DNA of 51,012 nucleotides from JAXLRU01 sp046330935 (GCA_046330935.1 JAXLRU010000015.1:1-51012), one strand, 5' to 3'; positions 18,922-27,571 are shown, counted from the first letter of the stretch. Numbers and translations: made by a program. The notes: generated from the sequence alone by a model not told the origin.

Positions 18922-19473
18922 TCAGGCCGGGCGGCGCCGGCCCGAGGTGATCGCCCCCACGAGGAGGGCCAGCCCGAACCCCGACAGCGCCACGACCGCC
19001 ACCACGGCACCGTCGACGTCGAGGTCGAACCACTCCCCGAACGCCCGCCGGCTGCCGATCAGGACGAGGAGCAGTCCCAGGACGACGGTGCGGACCCGAA
19101 CGCCCGGCCAGCGCCGGGATCCCGCCGCGGCGGCCACCGGCCCGGGCGAGGACTCGGGCGAGGACACGGGCGAGGGCGGGGGTGCCGGCACGGGGTCGGC
19201 GGCGGGCGCGAACCCGACCGCCTCGGACAGCGGCGGCGCGATGGGGGTGGTCGGCGCTGCGCCAGGGGTCAGGCGGGCCGTCGGCTCGTCGAGAGCGTCG
19301 GGCACGTCGTCGAGCACGTCGCTGCTCACGTCGGCCGGCACGTCGTCGTGCGGCGTCGGGCCCCCGTCCGTGACCTCCATGGCGGCGAGGTCGCGGTCGG
19401 GCCGATCATCCCCCGGCTGGTCGTACTCGGGCCCGTCGTACTCGGGCTGGTCCTGGACGGGACGGTCGCTCAC
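18922..19473 (-). CDS. Membrane protein linked to the PspC gene
   Basis: A 183-residue protein with a long acidic, Pro/Asp-rich N-terminal region (short tandem EYD/QP segments) and two predicted membrane helices near the C-terminus (VRTVVLGLLLVLIG and VVAVVALSGFGLALLVGAI). I do not recognise a named family. GTG 19473 overlaps the stop of the PspC gene as GTGA, so the two are translated together, and it presumably works in the same envelope-stress circuit. A hairpin follows the stop. Confidence 0.75.
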   Translation of the reverse strand: MSDRPVQDQPEYDGPEYDQPGDDRPDRDLAAMEVTDGGPTPHDDVPADVSSDVLDDVPDALDEPTARLTPGAAPTTPIAPPLSEAVGFAPAADPVPAPPPSPVSSPESSPGPVAAAAGSRRWPGVRVRTVVLGLLLVLIGSRRAFGEWFDLDVDGAVVAVVALSGFGLALLVGAITSGRRRPA

Positions 19474-21131
19474 GGGGCCATCTCCTCGATCTGCGGGGCC
19501 TCGGTCCGCGAGGCCTCGGCCTGCGGGGCCTCGATGCGGAGCTCGCCGAGGCCCACCTGGGCGTCGACGGTGATGACGGGCGTGCCCGACCCGAAGGTGT
19601 CGACGCGGTCCAGGCCGGTGCCGGAGCCGAGGTCGACGTCGTCGTTCGTCACGGGGTCCTCCTGCCGCAGGCTGCCGACGCCCACCTGGGAGCGGATGTC
19701 GACGGCGATCCCCTCCGGCACCCGCACGATGAGCCGGCCTGCGCCGACCCGGGCGGTGACCTGCACGGGTCGCCCGCCGGCGGCGGCGCGCGCCAGGCCC
19801 GGGTCGGTGAGGTCGAGCACGAGCCGCCCGGCCCCCAGGTCGATCGCGTCGGTCTCGCGGTCGGCGTCCACGGAGGCCGACGTCAGCTGCACCGTCTGCT
19901 CCCCGAACAGCCGGGTGTCCTCGTTGTCGGCGAGGAGCGCGGCCGGCAGCAGGGCGACGGCGAGCAGGATGCCGAGAGGGGCGAGCCCGCCGCTGCGGCG
20001 GCCGAGGAAGCCGGCGGCGACGACGCCGAGCCCCACGACGACCAGGGCGACCGCCAGGCACGCCACGAGGAGGTTGCCGGGCACGTCGCCCACGGCGCGG
20101 TCCCAGCCGCCGACCGCGGCGGCGGCGAGCAGGGCCAGCCCGGCCGTGGCCATGCTGAGGGCGTGCAGGGGCTGGTGCAGGTCCGGCGGCCGGGGCGGGC
20201 GCGGAGCGGGGACGGGCACGGACACCGCGGGCGGCGGCGTCCAGGCCGGGGCACTCGCCCAGGCGGGCGGGGGCACGGGAGCCGTGGGGGCCGGGGGTGC
20301 GGGCGGGGCGGCGACGGCGGGGGACCACGCGGACGCCGTCGTCGGCCACGCGCTGGCGCCGGCGGTGCCGGGGGAGGGCGCGGCAGCGGAGGGGACGCCC
20401 GGGGCGGCGGCACCGGGCGCGGGCGCGGCCCACGCGGGCGCGCCGAGGGTGCCCGCCGGGGGCTGGACGCGGTCGCGGGTCATCCAGGCCGGGGGGTTCT
20501 GGTCGTGCCGGCTCGCCCAGTAGACGACCCCGGCCACGATCAGGCCGACCCAGACGATGCCGGGCACCCAGCCGGTTCCGAGGAACCAGCCGTCGTGCAC
20601 GAAGGACGACGAGCCGAGGGAGAGCACGCAGATCACGGTGGCCCAGATGGCCGGCGCGCTGGCGCGGCCCGCCACGAGCTCCTGCGCGTGGATGCGGCCG
20701 TCCTCGCCGGGCAGGAGCAGCCAGGCCAGCGCGTACAGGAACACGCCTGCGCCGCCGAGCAGCACCGTCACGACCAGGATGCCCCGCACGAGGACGGCGT
20801 CGACGCCCGTGCGCCGCGCCACGGCCGCGCAGCAGCCGGCGAACCAGCGGCCCTCGACGGGCCGGACGGCGCCGAAGGCGCGGATCCGGTCGAAGAACCG
20901 GGCGAGGCCCTCGGGGCCGTTCTGACCCGGCACCTGCCCGGGGACAGGGCCGGGGACAGAGCCGGGGGCAGAGCCGGAGGCGGAACCGGGCGCCTGGCCG
21001 GGCGGGGGCGTGGGGCCGCCGAGGGGGGCGCCGGCGGCCGGTGGGACGTCGGTGGTGACGGTGGCGGCCGGGGCGCTCGTGCCCGGCTGTGCGTGGGGGT
21101 CGCCGTCGTCGACCCGGGGTTCCTGCGTCAT
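19470..21131 (-). CDS. PspC domain protein with LiaF-like C-terminal domain
   Basis: A 553-residue membrane protein. After a Pro/Gly-rich N-terminus there is a PspC domain (about residues 75-150: VEGRWFAGCCAAVARRTGVD then VFLYALAWLLLPGED), further membrane helices, a Pro/Ala-rich cytoplasmic or periplasmic linker (about 210-310), more helices, and a C-terminal beta-repeat region (VQVTARVGAGRLIVRVPEGI, VQVGVGSL-type repeats) typical of LiaF/DUF2154 proteins. LiaF restrains its cognate kinase in envelope-stress systems. ATG 21131 was chosen as the start of the sensible frame. It is divergent from a PspC-containing kinase gene, which is its likely partner. Confidence 0.85.
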   Translation of the reverse strand: MTQEPRVDDGDPHAQPGTSAPAATVTTDVPPAAGAPLGGPTPPPGQAPGSASGSAPGSVPGPVPGQVPGQNGPEGLARFFDRIRAFGAVRPVEGRWFAGCCAAVARRTGVDAVLVRGILVVTVLLGGAGVFLYALAWLLLPGEDGRIHAQELVAGRASAPAIWATVICVLSLGSSSFVHDGWFLGTGWVPGIVWVGLIVAGVVYWASRHDQNPPAWMTRDRVQPPAGTLGAPAWAAPAPGAAAPGVPSAAAPSPGTAGASAWPTTASAWSPAVAAPPAPPAPTAPVPPPAWASAPAWTPPPAVSVPVPAPRPPRPPDLHQPLHALSMATAGLALLAAAAVGGWDRAVGDVPGNLLVACLAVALVVVGLGVVAAGFLGRRSGGLAPLGILLAVALLPAALLADNEDTRLFGEQTVQLTSASVDADRETDAIDLGAGRLVLDLTDPGLARAAAGGRPVQVTARVGAGRLIVRVPEGIAVDIRSQVGVGSLRQEDPVTNDDVDLGSGTGLDRVDTFGSGTPVITVDAQVGLGELRIEAPQAEASRTEAPQIEEMAP

Positions 21132-21336
21132 GGGTCCAGCCTGGCCGTGGCGAGGCGGCGGCGGCATCGGGGACGCCCCTGAGCGTCCCCCTGATCGTCC
21201 CCGGGGGCTCTCAGGGTGGGCCGGCCCCTGCCCTGAGGGGGTTCTCGGGGATCACCCCGAGCGGTGCGGCGCGGCCCCTGAATCCTGCCCTGATCCGTCG
21301 TGCCTGGCGGTCCCGCGCGGGCCCGCGCGTGTGACG

Positions 21337-22764
21337 ATGACGGCATGTACGGCCCCTGTCCCTCCTCCGCGAGCGCGGGCGTCGCGGCGCCCGTCCCGGC
21401 GGCGCCGACCGCCCCGCCGGCGCCGACCGCCCCGCCGGTGCCCGGCGTCCCCGCGGGGGCCGTGCTCTGCCACGCCGGCGAAGCCGCGGCCGCCGCTGGT
21501 GCGCCCCGCCGCCGACGGCATGGTCGCGGGCGTCGCGGCGGGCGTCGCCGCACACCTGCGGCTGCCGGTGCGCGTGGTGCGCATCGTCTTCGTCGTGGCG
21601 GCACTGAACGGCGGGCTGGGCCTGCTGCTCTACGGCTGGTTGTGGGCGCTCGTCCCGGCCGACGACGCGGCGCCGCCGGGGGCCGTGCCGGGGCCCGCGA
21701 CGCCGGGGGGTGGCCTCGCCGGTACTACCGGCGCACCCGTCGCCCGTCCGGGCGGCCAGCGCACCCGCTCGGTGCAGGCGGTGGTCGGGATCGGGCTGAT
21801 CGTCGTCTCGCTGGCCTGGGTCGCCCAGCGCGCGGGGGTGCCGGTGCGCCTGCAGGTGATCGGGCCGCTCGTCGTCATCCTCGCGGGCGCCGCCGTGGTG
21901 TTCGCCCAGCTCGACTCGGTGGAGCGGGCACGGTGGGCCCAGCGCGCCCAGGGCGAGGCGGGCCTGCGCGGGACCCTTCTGCGCGTCGGCGCCGGGGTGG
22001 TGCTGGTCGCGGGCGGCCTGCTGCTGCTCGTCGTCCAGGGCAGCGGCGGCATGGCGCAGATCGGCAGCAGCCTCACCGCGGCGGTGGCGGTGCTCGCCGG
22101 CGTGGCGGTGGTCCTCGCGCCGTGGCTGTTGCGGCTGTGGCGCGACCTCGACGCCGAGCGTGCGGCGCGGGCACGCGAGGCCGAACGCGCCGACATCGCC
22201 GCTCACCTGCACGACTCGGTGCTGCAGACCCTCGCGCTGATCCAGCGGCGCAGTGCCGACGCCGCGGAGGTCGCGCGCCTGGCCCGCGCCCAGGAGCGCG
22301 ACCTGCGCAGTTGGCTGTACGGGGCGCCCACGTCCGACGTGTCGACCGTCGCGGCCGCCGTCGAGGCGGTGGCAGCCGACCTGGAGGACCTGCACGGCAC
22401 CGCCGTCGAGGTGGTCACGGTGGGCGACGCCGCGCTCGACGAGCCGAGCGGTGCCCTGGTGGCCGCGCTGCGCGAGGCCGTCGCGAACGCCGTCCGGCAC
22501 GGGGAGGGGACGGTGCGCGTGTACGTCGAGTGCACGCCCGAGGCGCTGGAGGCCTTCGTCCGCGACCGCGGCCCCGGGTTCGACCCCGAGCGCGTGCCCG
22601 CCGACCGGCTGGGACTGCGCGAGTCGATCATCGGCAGGATGGAGCGGCACGGCGGCAGCGCCGTCGTGAAGTCCGTGCCCGGCGAGGGCACGGAGGTGCG
22701 CCTGCGGTTGCCGCGGCGCGGTGCCGGCGTCCCGGTGCACGAGGAGAGGGAGGTGGCCCCGTGA
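21337..22764 (+). CDS. PspC-domain sensor histidine kinase (NarL-type), 5' end doubtful
   Basis: A histidine kinase with an N-terminal PspC domain (RPPLVRPAADGMVAGVAAGV), several membrane helices, a HisKA_3-type phosphoacceptor region (HLHDSVLQTLALIQ) and a HATPase (LREAVANAVRHGEG, DRGPGFDP). It pairs with the response regulator that overlaps its stop. The first 40 or so codons in this frame are Arg-rich and unconvincing. In the next frame ATG 21345 begins a well-biased Pro/Ala reading that would join the PspC domain if one G were removed from the run of five at 21465-21469. The start given is that of the uncorrected frame. Confidence 0.85.
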   Translation: MTACTAPVPPPRARASRRPSRRRRPPRRRRPPRRCPASPRGPCSATPAKPRPPLVRPAADGMVAGVAAGVAAHLRLPVRVVRIVFVVAALNGGLGLLLYGWLWALVPADDAAPPGAVPGPATPGGGLAGTTGAPVARPGGQRTRSVQAVVGIGLIVVSLAWVAQRAGVPVRLQVIGPLVVILAGAAVVFAQLDSVERARWAQRAQGEAGLRGTLLRVGAGVVLVAGGLLLLVVQGSGGMAQIGSSLTAAVAVLAGVAVVLAPWLLRLWRDLDAERAARAREAERADIAAHLHDSVLQTLALIQRRSADAAEVARLARAQERDLRSWLYGAPTSDVSTVAAAVEAVAADLEDLHGTAVEVVTVGDAALDEPSGALVAALREAVANAVRHGEGTVRVYVECTPEALEAFVRDRGPGFDPERVPADRLGLRESIIGRMERHGGSAVVKSVPGEGTEVRLRLPRRGAGVPVHEEREVAP

Positions 22765-23432
22765 TCCGGGTGCTGCTGGTCGACGACCACCGGATGTTCC
22801 GCACGGGCGTGCGCGCCGAGCTCGGCGAGGCCGCCGCGGGGCGGCTGGAGGTGGTCGGCGAGGCGGGCGACGTCGAGGAGGCGGTGGCCGCCGCGCACGC
22901 GCTGCGGCCCGACGTCGTCCTGCTCGACGTGCACCTGCCCGGCGGCACCACCCGCTCGGGGGGCCGTGAGGTGCTGCAGCGCTGCCCCGAGCTGCTGGGC
23001 TCGGTGCCGCCCGTGCGGTTCCTCGCGCTGAGCGTGTCCGACGCCGCCGAGGACGTCATCGCGGTCATCCGCGCCGGGGCGCGCGGGTACGTGACGAAGT
23101 CGATCTCGGGTGAGGAGCTGGTGGCCGCGGTCCTGCGGGTGGCCGAGGGGGACGCCGTCTTCTCGCCCCGCCTGGCCGGGTTCGTGCTCGACGCGTTCGG
23201 CACGGGCAGCGGCGAGGTCGCGGCCGTCGACGACGAGCTCGACCGGCTCTCGGCGCGCGAGCGCGAGGTGATGCGGCTGATCGCCCGCGGGTACGCGTAC
23301 AAGGAGGTTGCGGGGGAGCTGTTCATCTCGGTGAAGACCGTGGAGACGCACGTGTCGTCGGTGCTGCGCAAGCTGCAGCTGTCCAGCCGCCACGAGCTGA
23401 CCCGGTGGGCCGCCGACCGCCGCCTGCTGTGA
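22761..23432 (+). CDS. LuxR/NarL family response regulator
   Basis: A 223-residue regulator: receiver domain with the acidic pair Asp8-Asp9 (LLVDDHRM), phospho-acceptor Asp56 (VVLLDVHLP), and the conserved Lys in YVTKSIS; then a C-terminal LuxR helix-turn-helix (LSAREREVMRLIARGYAYKE, VKTVETHVSSVLRKL). GTG 22761 overlaps the kinase stop as GTGA. It probably controls the divergent PspC/LiaF-like operon and itself, as in LiaSR-type circuits. Confidence 0.93.
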   Translation: MIRVLLVDDHRMFRTGVRAELGEAAAGRLEVVGEAGDVEEAVAAAHALRPDVVLLDVHLPGGTTRSGGREVLQRCPELLGSVPPVRFLALSVSDAAEDVIAVIRAGARGYVTKSISGEELVAAVLRVAEGDAVFSPRLAGFVLDAFGTGSGEVAAVDDELDRLSAREREVMRLIARGYAYKEVAGELFISVKTVETHVSSVLRKLQLSSRHELTRWAADRRLL

Positions 23433-23475
23433 CCCGGCCCACTCCCGCACAGCGCGGCGATCTATCCTGCGCGGC

Positions 23476-23829
23476 ATGGAGTTCGTCTACGACCTGCTGG
23501 TGATCGTCCACCTGATCGGCATGGCCGCGGTGGTGGGCAGCTGGATGAGCGTGGTCCGCTCGCCGCGGGTCGTGCCCGGGATGGTGCACGGGGCGCTGAC
23601 CCAGGTGGTGTCCGGTCTGGCGCTGGTGGGGCTGCGCGAGAGCGGGGTCGTCGACGACGAGGGCGACCTCGACCACGCGAAGATCGGCGTCAAGCTGCTG
23701 GTTGCGCTGGTCGTCGCCGGGCTGGCGTGGGTGAACCGCAAGCGGGCCGACGCCGTGCCGCCGGTCGTGGTGCACGCCATCGGCGGGCTGGCCCTGCTCA
23801 ACGTCGTGATCGCGGTCCTCTGGCACTGA
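23476..23829 (+). CDS. Small four-helix membrane protein
   Basis: A 117-residue protein that is almost entirely membrane helices (about residues 4-24, 36-53, 68-86 and 96-115), with a short acidic loop (DDEGDLDH). It resembles uncharacterised integral membrane proteins common in actinobacteria; no function is known to me. ATG 23476 is 7 bases after TATCCT (23463-23468), so the gene probably has its own leaderless promoter rather than being read from the response-regulator operon 43 bases upstream. Confidence 0.78.
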   Translation: MEFVYDLLVIVHLIGMAAVVGSWMSVVRSPRVVPGMVHGALTQVVSGLALVGLRESGVVDDEGDLDHAKIGVKLLVALVVAGLAWVNRKRADAVPPVVVHAIGGLALLNVVIAVLWH

Positions 23830-23909
23830 GCGTGGCCGCGCGTCGTCGTCGCCCTGAGTGACCGTTCGTCGCCCGGCTGCCCGAAACGTCGTTCGTCCCC
23901 GTTCAAGGT

Positions 23910-23960
23910 GATCTCGTGGGGGTCCGACGAGATCCCGTCATCGCAACCGGCGACGGGATC
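23910..23960 (+). promoter_or_regulatory. Two overlapping, mutually exclusive hairpins before a secreted-protein gene
   Basis: Hairpin I pairs GATCTCGT (23910-23917) with ACGAGATC (23927-23934). Hairpin II pairs GATCCCGTC (23931-23939) with GACGGGATC (23952-23960). Both are perfect and share bases 23931-23934, so only one can form fully. Hairpin II ends 5 bases before the ATG at 23966 and would cover the ribosome site. This could be an RNA switch or paired operators; the sequence does not match a riboswitch class I know. Confidence 0.45.
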
Positions 23961-23965
23961 TCCTC

Positions 23966-25603
23966 ATGGACCACAGCATCCGACGGCGCATGCTGGCCGC
24001 GACGGCCGGCCTCTCGGGCGTCCTGGTCGCGGCGGGCCTGCTGACCGCCGTCCCGGGCGGCCCCGTGCAGGTGGAGGGCGCCGCCGCGACGTCGACCGCT
24101 CCCGTTCCCCGCTCGGCGTCGCCCGACGCGGCATCGGGCACGTCGACGCCGGTCCCGAACCTCCCGGTGTCGACGGACCCCGACGCCGACCGGAGCGTCG
24201 CGGGAGCGGCCTCGCCCGCCCACGCGGTCACCGGTTCGGCCGCCCCCCGCGGCGGTGACGTCGCCCGCTCGCCCCGGCCCGCGGCGTCCAGCGGTCTCGG
24301 TGACGTGCACGCCGCCTCCCTGGAAGCCTCGGCCGAGGAGGACGAGTTCGCCGACGAGGACGCCGTCAGCGGTCCGGTCGTGGGTGCGCCGCCCGAGGTG
24401 GCGAAGGCCGTCGCCCGGCTCGAGGTCGCGGGGGGGCCCGACCCGTCCGCCCCGCCGGTGCCGAGGGTGCTGGCCGGCCGTCAGGCGGCGGTGCCCGCCC
24501 CGAACGTCACGCCCACCCTGACGCCGGCGAGCAGGCACCCGGTGACGCCGGCCTTCCCGGCGTGGCTGGAGGCCGCGTCGAGCTACGAGCCGGAGGACAC
24601 CTGCGACCCCGTGGCCAAGCCGGGGGCGATCGACCTGCAGACCATGCTGACCGTGACCTACGGCGCGGACATCAACAGCAACATCGTGCGGGCCTGCTCG
24701 TCGGCCAACACCGGCCACAAGGCGGGGCGGGCGCTCGACTGGATGGTGAACTCGCGCAACTCGGTGCAGGCCTCCTACGGGGACGCCTACGTGGCGTGGC
24801 TGCTGGCCACCGACAAGACGGGCGGCCGGTACGCGATGGCCCGCCGGATGGGGATCATGTACGTGATCTGGCGCAGCCGGATCTTCGCCCTCTACACGGG
24901 CACGTGGCGCGAGTACAGCGACTGCCTCACGGTGCGCACCGAGAAGGCGGACGACAACACCTGCCACCGCAACCACGTGCACACGTCGATGTCGTGGGCG
25001 GGTGCGCGGCGCGAGACGTCGTGGTGGACGCTCGGGCACGGGTTGCCCGTGTGCTCGGCGGAGACGCCGACGATGTGGGCGCCGATGCGCGCGGGCGTCG
25101 CCCACGGGGTGACCGCCACCCGTGTCCTCGACTCCGCCGCCGGCACCGGTACGCCCCGCGCTCCGCTGCCGTGCGCCGTCCCTGCCGGGGTGGGCGTGGG
25201 GATCAGCGTGCTTGGCAAGGGCGGGGTGCCCACGAGCGGCGTCGCCGCCGTCCGCCTGAAGATCACGGCGAAGGGTCTCGGCCGGGCGAGCAGCGTGGCC
25301 AGGGTCGGTCCGGCCCTGCCGCCGTCGGGGACGGCCGTCGGCGCGGCCACGCTCGCGGTGCCGGCCTCGGCCACGTCGACCGTGACGACCTGGGTGCCGG
25401 TGCACGCCGGCGGCCTCGCCTACCTGCGCATCGGCTCGGCGCCCGCGGACCTCTCCGTCGACGTCGTCGGGTGGGCCCCCGCGGCGCCGTTCGTCACCCC
25501 GCGCGGGAAGCACCAGACGGTCACCGGCCGGGTGGCCTCGCCCCCGCCGAGCCCGGACGTGCGGGTGACGCACCCCGGCCCGGGCAGCCGCGTCACCCCG
25601 TGA
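23966..25603 (+). CDS. Secreted VldE/VanY-like protein (ARB_07466-type C-terminal domain)
   Basis: A 545-residue exported protein. A basic N-terminus and hydrophobic segment (about 9-30) form a signal peptide, followed by some 170 residues of Ala/Pro/Ser-rich chain. The recognisable domain is at about 205-355: TGHKAGRALDWMVNSRN, GGRYAMARRMGIMYVIWRSR and NHVHTSMSWAGA, matching the VldE/ARB_07466-like module related to metal-dependent D-Ala-D-Ala peptidases; the His, Asp and His-x-His residues are present. The last 190 residues are a Gly/Val/Thr-rich beta region, perhaps for wall binding. Likely substrate is peptidoglycan, unproven. Its 3' end overlaps the convergent deacetylase gene by 11 bases. 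Confidence 0.75.
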   Translation: MDHSIRRRMLAATAGLSGVLVAAGLLTAVPGGPVQVEGAAATSTAPVPRSASPDAASGTSTPVPNLPVSTDPDADRSVAGAASPAHAVTGSAAPRGGDVARSPRPAASSGLGDVHAASLEASAEEDEFADEDAVSGPVVGAPPEVAKAVARLEVAGGPDPSAPPVPRVLAGRQAAVPAPNVTPTLTPASRHPVTPAFPAWLEAASSYEPEDTCDPVAKPGAIDLQTMLTVTYGADINSNIVRACSSANTGHKAGRALDWMVNSRNSVQASYGDAYVAWLLATDKTGGRYAMARRMGIMYVIWRSRIFALYTGTWREYSDCLTVRTEKADDNTCHRNHVHTSMSWAGARRETSWWTLGHGLPVCSAETPTMWAPMRAGVAHGVTATRVLDSAAGTGTPRAPLPCAVPAGVGVGISVLGKGGVPTSGVAAVRLKITAKGLGRASSVARVGPALPPSGTAVGAATLAVPASATSTVTTWVPVHAGGLAYLRIGSAPADLSVDVVGWAPAAPFVTPRGKHQTVTGRVASPPPSPDVRVTHPGPGSRVTP

Positions 25604-26315
25604 CGATCACCTTGAACGCCTCGGCGAGGCGCCCCTGACCCAGACCGCCGCGCTCGGCCATCAGCTGACCCCAGCCGCGGAGCATCCCCTCCAGGTCCTC
25701 CATGTGGGAGGTCTGGCTGGCGTGCGCGCGCAGGGCCGCGAGCTTGGTGGGGAACCGGTCGGTGGTGTCGACGTAGTGGTCGGGGCTGTGGTGGGCCATC
25801 ATCCACGTCTCGGTGACCGTCCAGGGCTCCAGGCCCTCCTCGTGGAGCAGCTCGGGCCACGAGAACGGGTTGCGTGCCGCCGGGTAGATCGCGCGGATGG
25901 TCGCCTCGCCCGCGGCGAGGTGGTCGGGGTGTGAGGCGCCGATGCGCTCCCAGTTGCGTTCGGGGGACTGCATCAGCATGCGCTGGGGGCGGACCTGCCG
26001 GATCACCCGGACGATCTCCTTCTGGAGCTCGAACGTGGGCTCCAGCCAGCCGTCGCGGAAGCCGTCGAGGAAGCGGACGTCGGTCACGCCCGCCGCGGCG
26101 GCCGCCGCCCGCTGCTCGCGCTCGCGCAGCAAGGGCATCTCCTCGCGAGGGGTGTCGTCGAAGCCGCCCTGGTCGCCGCGGGTGCACAGGAGGTACGTCA
26201 CCTCGACGCCGGCGGCCACCCAGCCGGCGATCGTGGCGCTCGCGCCGAAGTCGAGGTCGTCGGGGTGCGCGGCGACGCACAGCGCGCGCTGGATCTCGTT
26301 GTCGGGAAGAGGCAC
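25593..26315 (-). CDS. PIG-L family deacetylase
   Basis: A 240-residue LmbE/PIG-L-type zinc deacetylase, acting on N-acetylated sugars or conjugates. The zinc motif AAHPDDLDFG is near residue 17 and the third ligand is in GASHPDHLAAGE. In actinobacteria this family includes mycothiol enzymes MshB and Mca, but length and context do not allow that assignment. GTG 26315 was chosen over an upstream start because TACGAT (minus strand, 26322-26327) lies 6 bases before it, a leaderless pattern, and the protein then begins close to the first strand. Confidence 0.85.
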   Translation of the reverse strand: MPLPDNEIQRALCVAAHPDDLDFGASATIAGWVAAGVEVTYLLCTRGDQGGFDDTPREEMPLLREREQRAAAAAAGVTDVRFLDGFRDGWLEPTFELQKEIVRVIRQVRPQRMLMQSPERNWERIGASHPDHLAAGEATIRAIYPAARNPFSWPELLHEEGLEPWTVTETWMMAHHSPDHYVDTTDRFPTKLAALRAHASQTSHMEDLEGMLRGWGQLMAERGGLGQGRLAEAFKVIVTG

Positions 26316-26391
26316 GTCGTCATCGTAGGTGTGCCTCACCCGAGGGCTCGTCGGCGGTGCTCCGCTTGCTTCGGTGCCCGCTCCCATCGGG

Positions 26392-27054
26392 TCACAGCGA
26401 CTTCCACGGGTCGACCTCGATGTCGTCGATGACGAAGGCGGCGCCCGTGTTGAGCTGGTGGAAGGAGAAGGAGACGACGGCCGGCGTGGTGGTGTGGTTG
26501 ACCATGCGCATCACCAGGGCCTCGCTGACCTTCCACCCCGGCTCGTCCCCGCTGAGCCAGTAGGCGTTGGTCATCGTCATCCGGCCCCGCCGCACCGTGA
26601 CGTTGAGCACCAGCTTGGAGCCCTTGACGCCGGGGGAGCGGTAGAAGAAGCGCACCCGCGACTCGTCGGGGTCGGCGCAGAAGGACGGCACCTGCACCGT
26701 GCCCGCCGCAGGGATGAGCAGCGCCTGGGAGCCGGCGCTGACGGCTTGCCACGGCTCGTTCTCGGCGACGAGGCGGACGCCGCTGCGCAGCTGCCACTGC
26801 GCCGGGGTCGCCTCGAAGTCCCCGCCCGGGAGGGTGAAGTACGGGTTCTGGTCGCCCCAGCGGCCGAAGGGCTGGGACATCGAGCGCGAACCGCACGGGA
26901 TGACGCTCGCCGACTGGGGGACGTCGGGGAGGAGCACCGCCTGCGCCGGGCCGCCGCTGGGCAGGGCCACCAGACCGGCCGCCACCGCCAGGACGGCCAC
27001 GCACCAGGCGCGGACCGCACGGGACGACGGGCGGTGGGCACGGGACACGCGCAT
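26392..27054 (-). CDS. Secreted beta-sandwich-like protein of unknown function
   Basis: A 220-residue exported protein. An N-terminal signal peptide (basic SRAHRPSSRAVR, hydrophobic AWCVAVLAVAAGLVAL, probable cleavage after AQA) precedes a beta-rich domain with segments such as VRFFYRSPGVKGSKLVLNV and VVSFSFHQLNTGAAFVIDDI, resembling jelly-roll domains. Two Cys residues may form a disulphide. ATG 27054 has an excellent ribosome site, AAGGAG five bases upstream. No enzyme motif is visible. It could bind carbohydrate or form part of the envelope. Confidence 0.75.
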   Translation of the reverse strand: MRVSRAHRPSSRAVRAWCVAVLAVAAGLVALPSGGPAQAVLLPDVPQSASVIPCGSRSMSQPFGRWGDQNPYFTLPGGDFEATPAQWQLRSGVRLVAENEPWQAVSAGSQALLIPAAGTVQVPSFCADPDESRVRFFYRSPGVKGSKLVLNVTVRRGRMTMTNAYWLSGDEPGWKVSEALVMRMVNHTTTPAVVSFSFHQLNTGAAFVIDDIEVDPWKSL

Positions 27055-27316
27055 GGTCACTCCTTCGGGGCCACGAACCGGCGCGCTTCCGCGCCGCCGT
27101 CCCAGATTCGGTGACGGTAGGCAACGAGTCATCACGTTGCGTGCCCTCTCACCCTCCCCGACGGGCCCGGAACCCGTCCGGCCGAGGCATTGCGTCCATC
27201 CGGGTGGCGGCCCCTGACCATCACCGCGGGCCGGTCTGCTCAGGGGCGGACGTGCGTCCGAAGGGCCTCGGACCGAGGGTCCCTATCGCAGTCCTGAGAG
27301 TGAGCCGTTCCTCCTG
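27055..27316. promoter_or_regulatory. Intergenic region with candidate promoter and inverted repeats
   Basis: Between the divergent genes there is a TACCGT hexamer (minus strand, 27114-27119) that could be the -10 box for the secreted-protein gene. An inverted repeat GCAACG/CGTTGC (27121-27126 and 27135-27140, 8-base loop) lies immediately upstream of it and could be an operator. Two small hairpins (CGGACG/CGTCCG at 27247-27260 and CCTCGG/CCGAGG at 27266-27278) lie closer to the plus-strand genes. No coding sequence is supported here. Confidence 0.4.
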
Positions 27317-27571
27317 ATGGCGATCGTCGTCGCGGCCTGGCTCGCCCTGACGTGGGCGTGGATGGTTCTCCGGGTCCACGCAGGTGGAAGCCTCCCTGCC
27401 GGCCCAAGGGTGAACATCCGCTGGACCGGAACCGGGGCGGACCTGTTCGCGTCCGGTGCGCTGCGGTGCGCTTTCGTGGCTGATGACGGGGGCGCCCCCG
27501 CCATGGTGGAGCCCCGGCTAGGGGAGGAGGCGCGTGATGGGGTGGAGGCCGGTGACCGCGCGGGCACGTAG
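27317..27571 (+). CDS. Possible small membrane-anchored protein
   Basis: An 84-residue reading frame beginning with a hydrophobic stretch (VVAAWLALTWAWMVLRV) that could be a membrane anchor, followed by a polar region. Third positions are GC-rich, which supports coding, but there is no clear ribosome site and no family resemblance. It overlaps the start of the next gene by 35 bases. It could equally be upstream untranslated sequence. Confidence 0.35.
   Translation: MAIVVAAWLALTWAWMVLRVHAGGSLPAGPRVNIRWTGTGADLFASGALRCAFVADDGGAPAMVEPRLGEEARDGVEAGDRAGT

Noticed and set aside
27131..27142. CACGTTGCGT shared with the complement of 18881-18890 as a common operator
   Set aside because: Only ten bases are shared and flanks differ; chance is not excluded in a window of this size.
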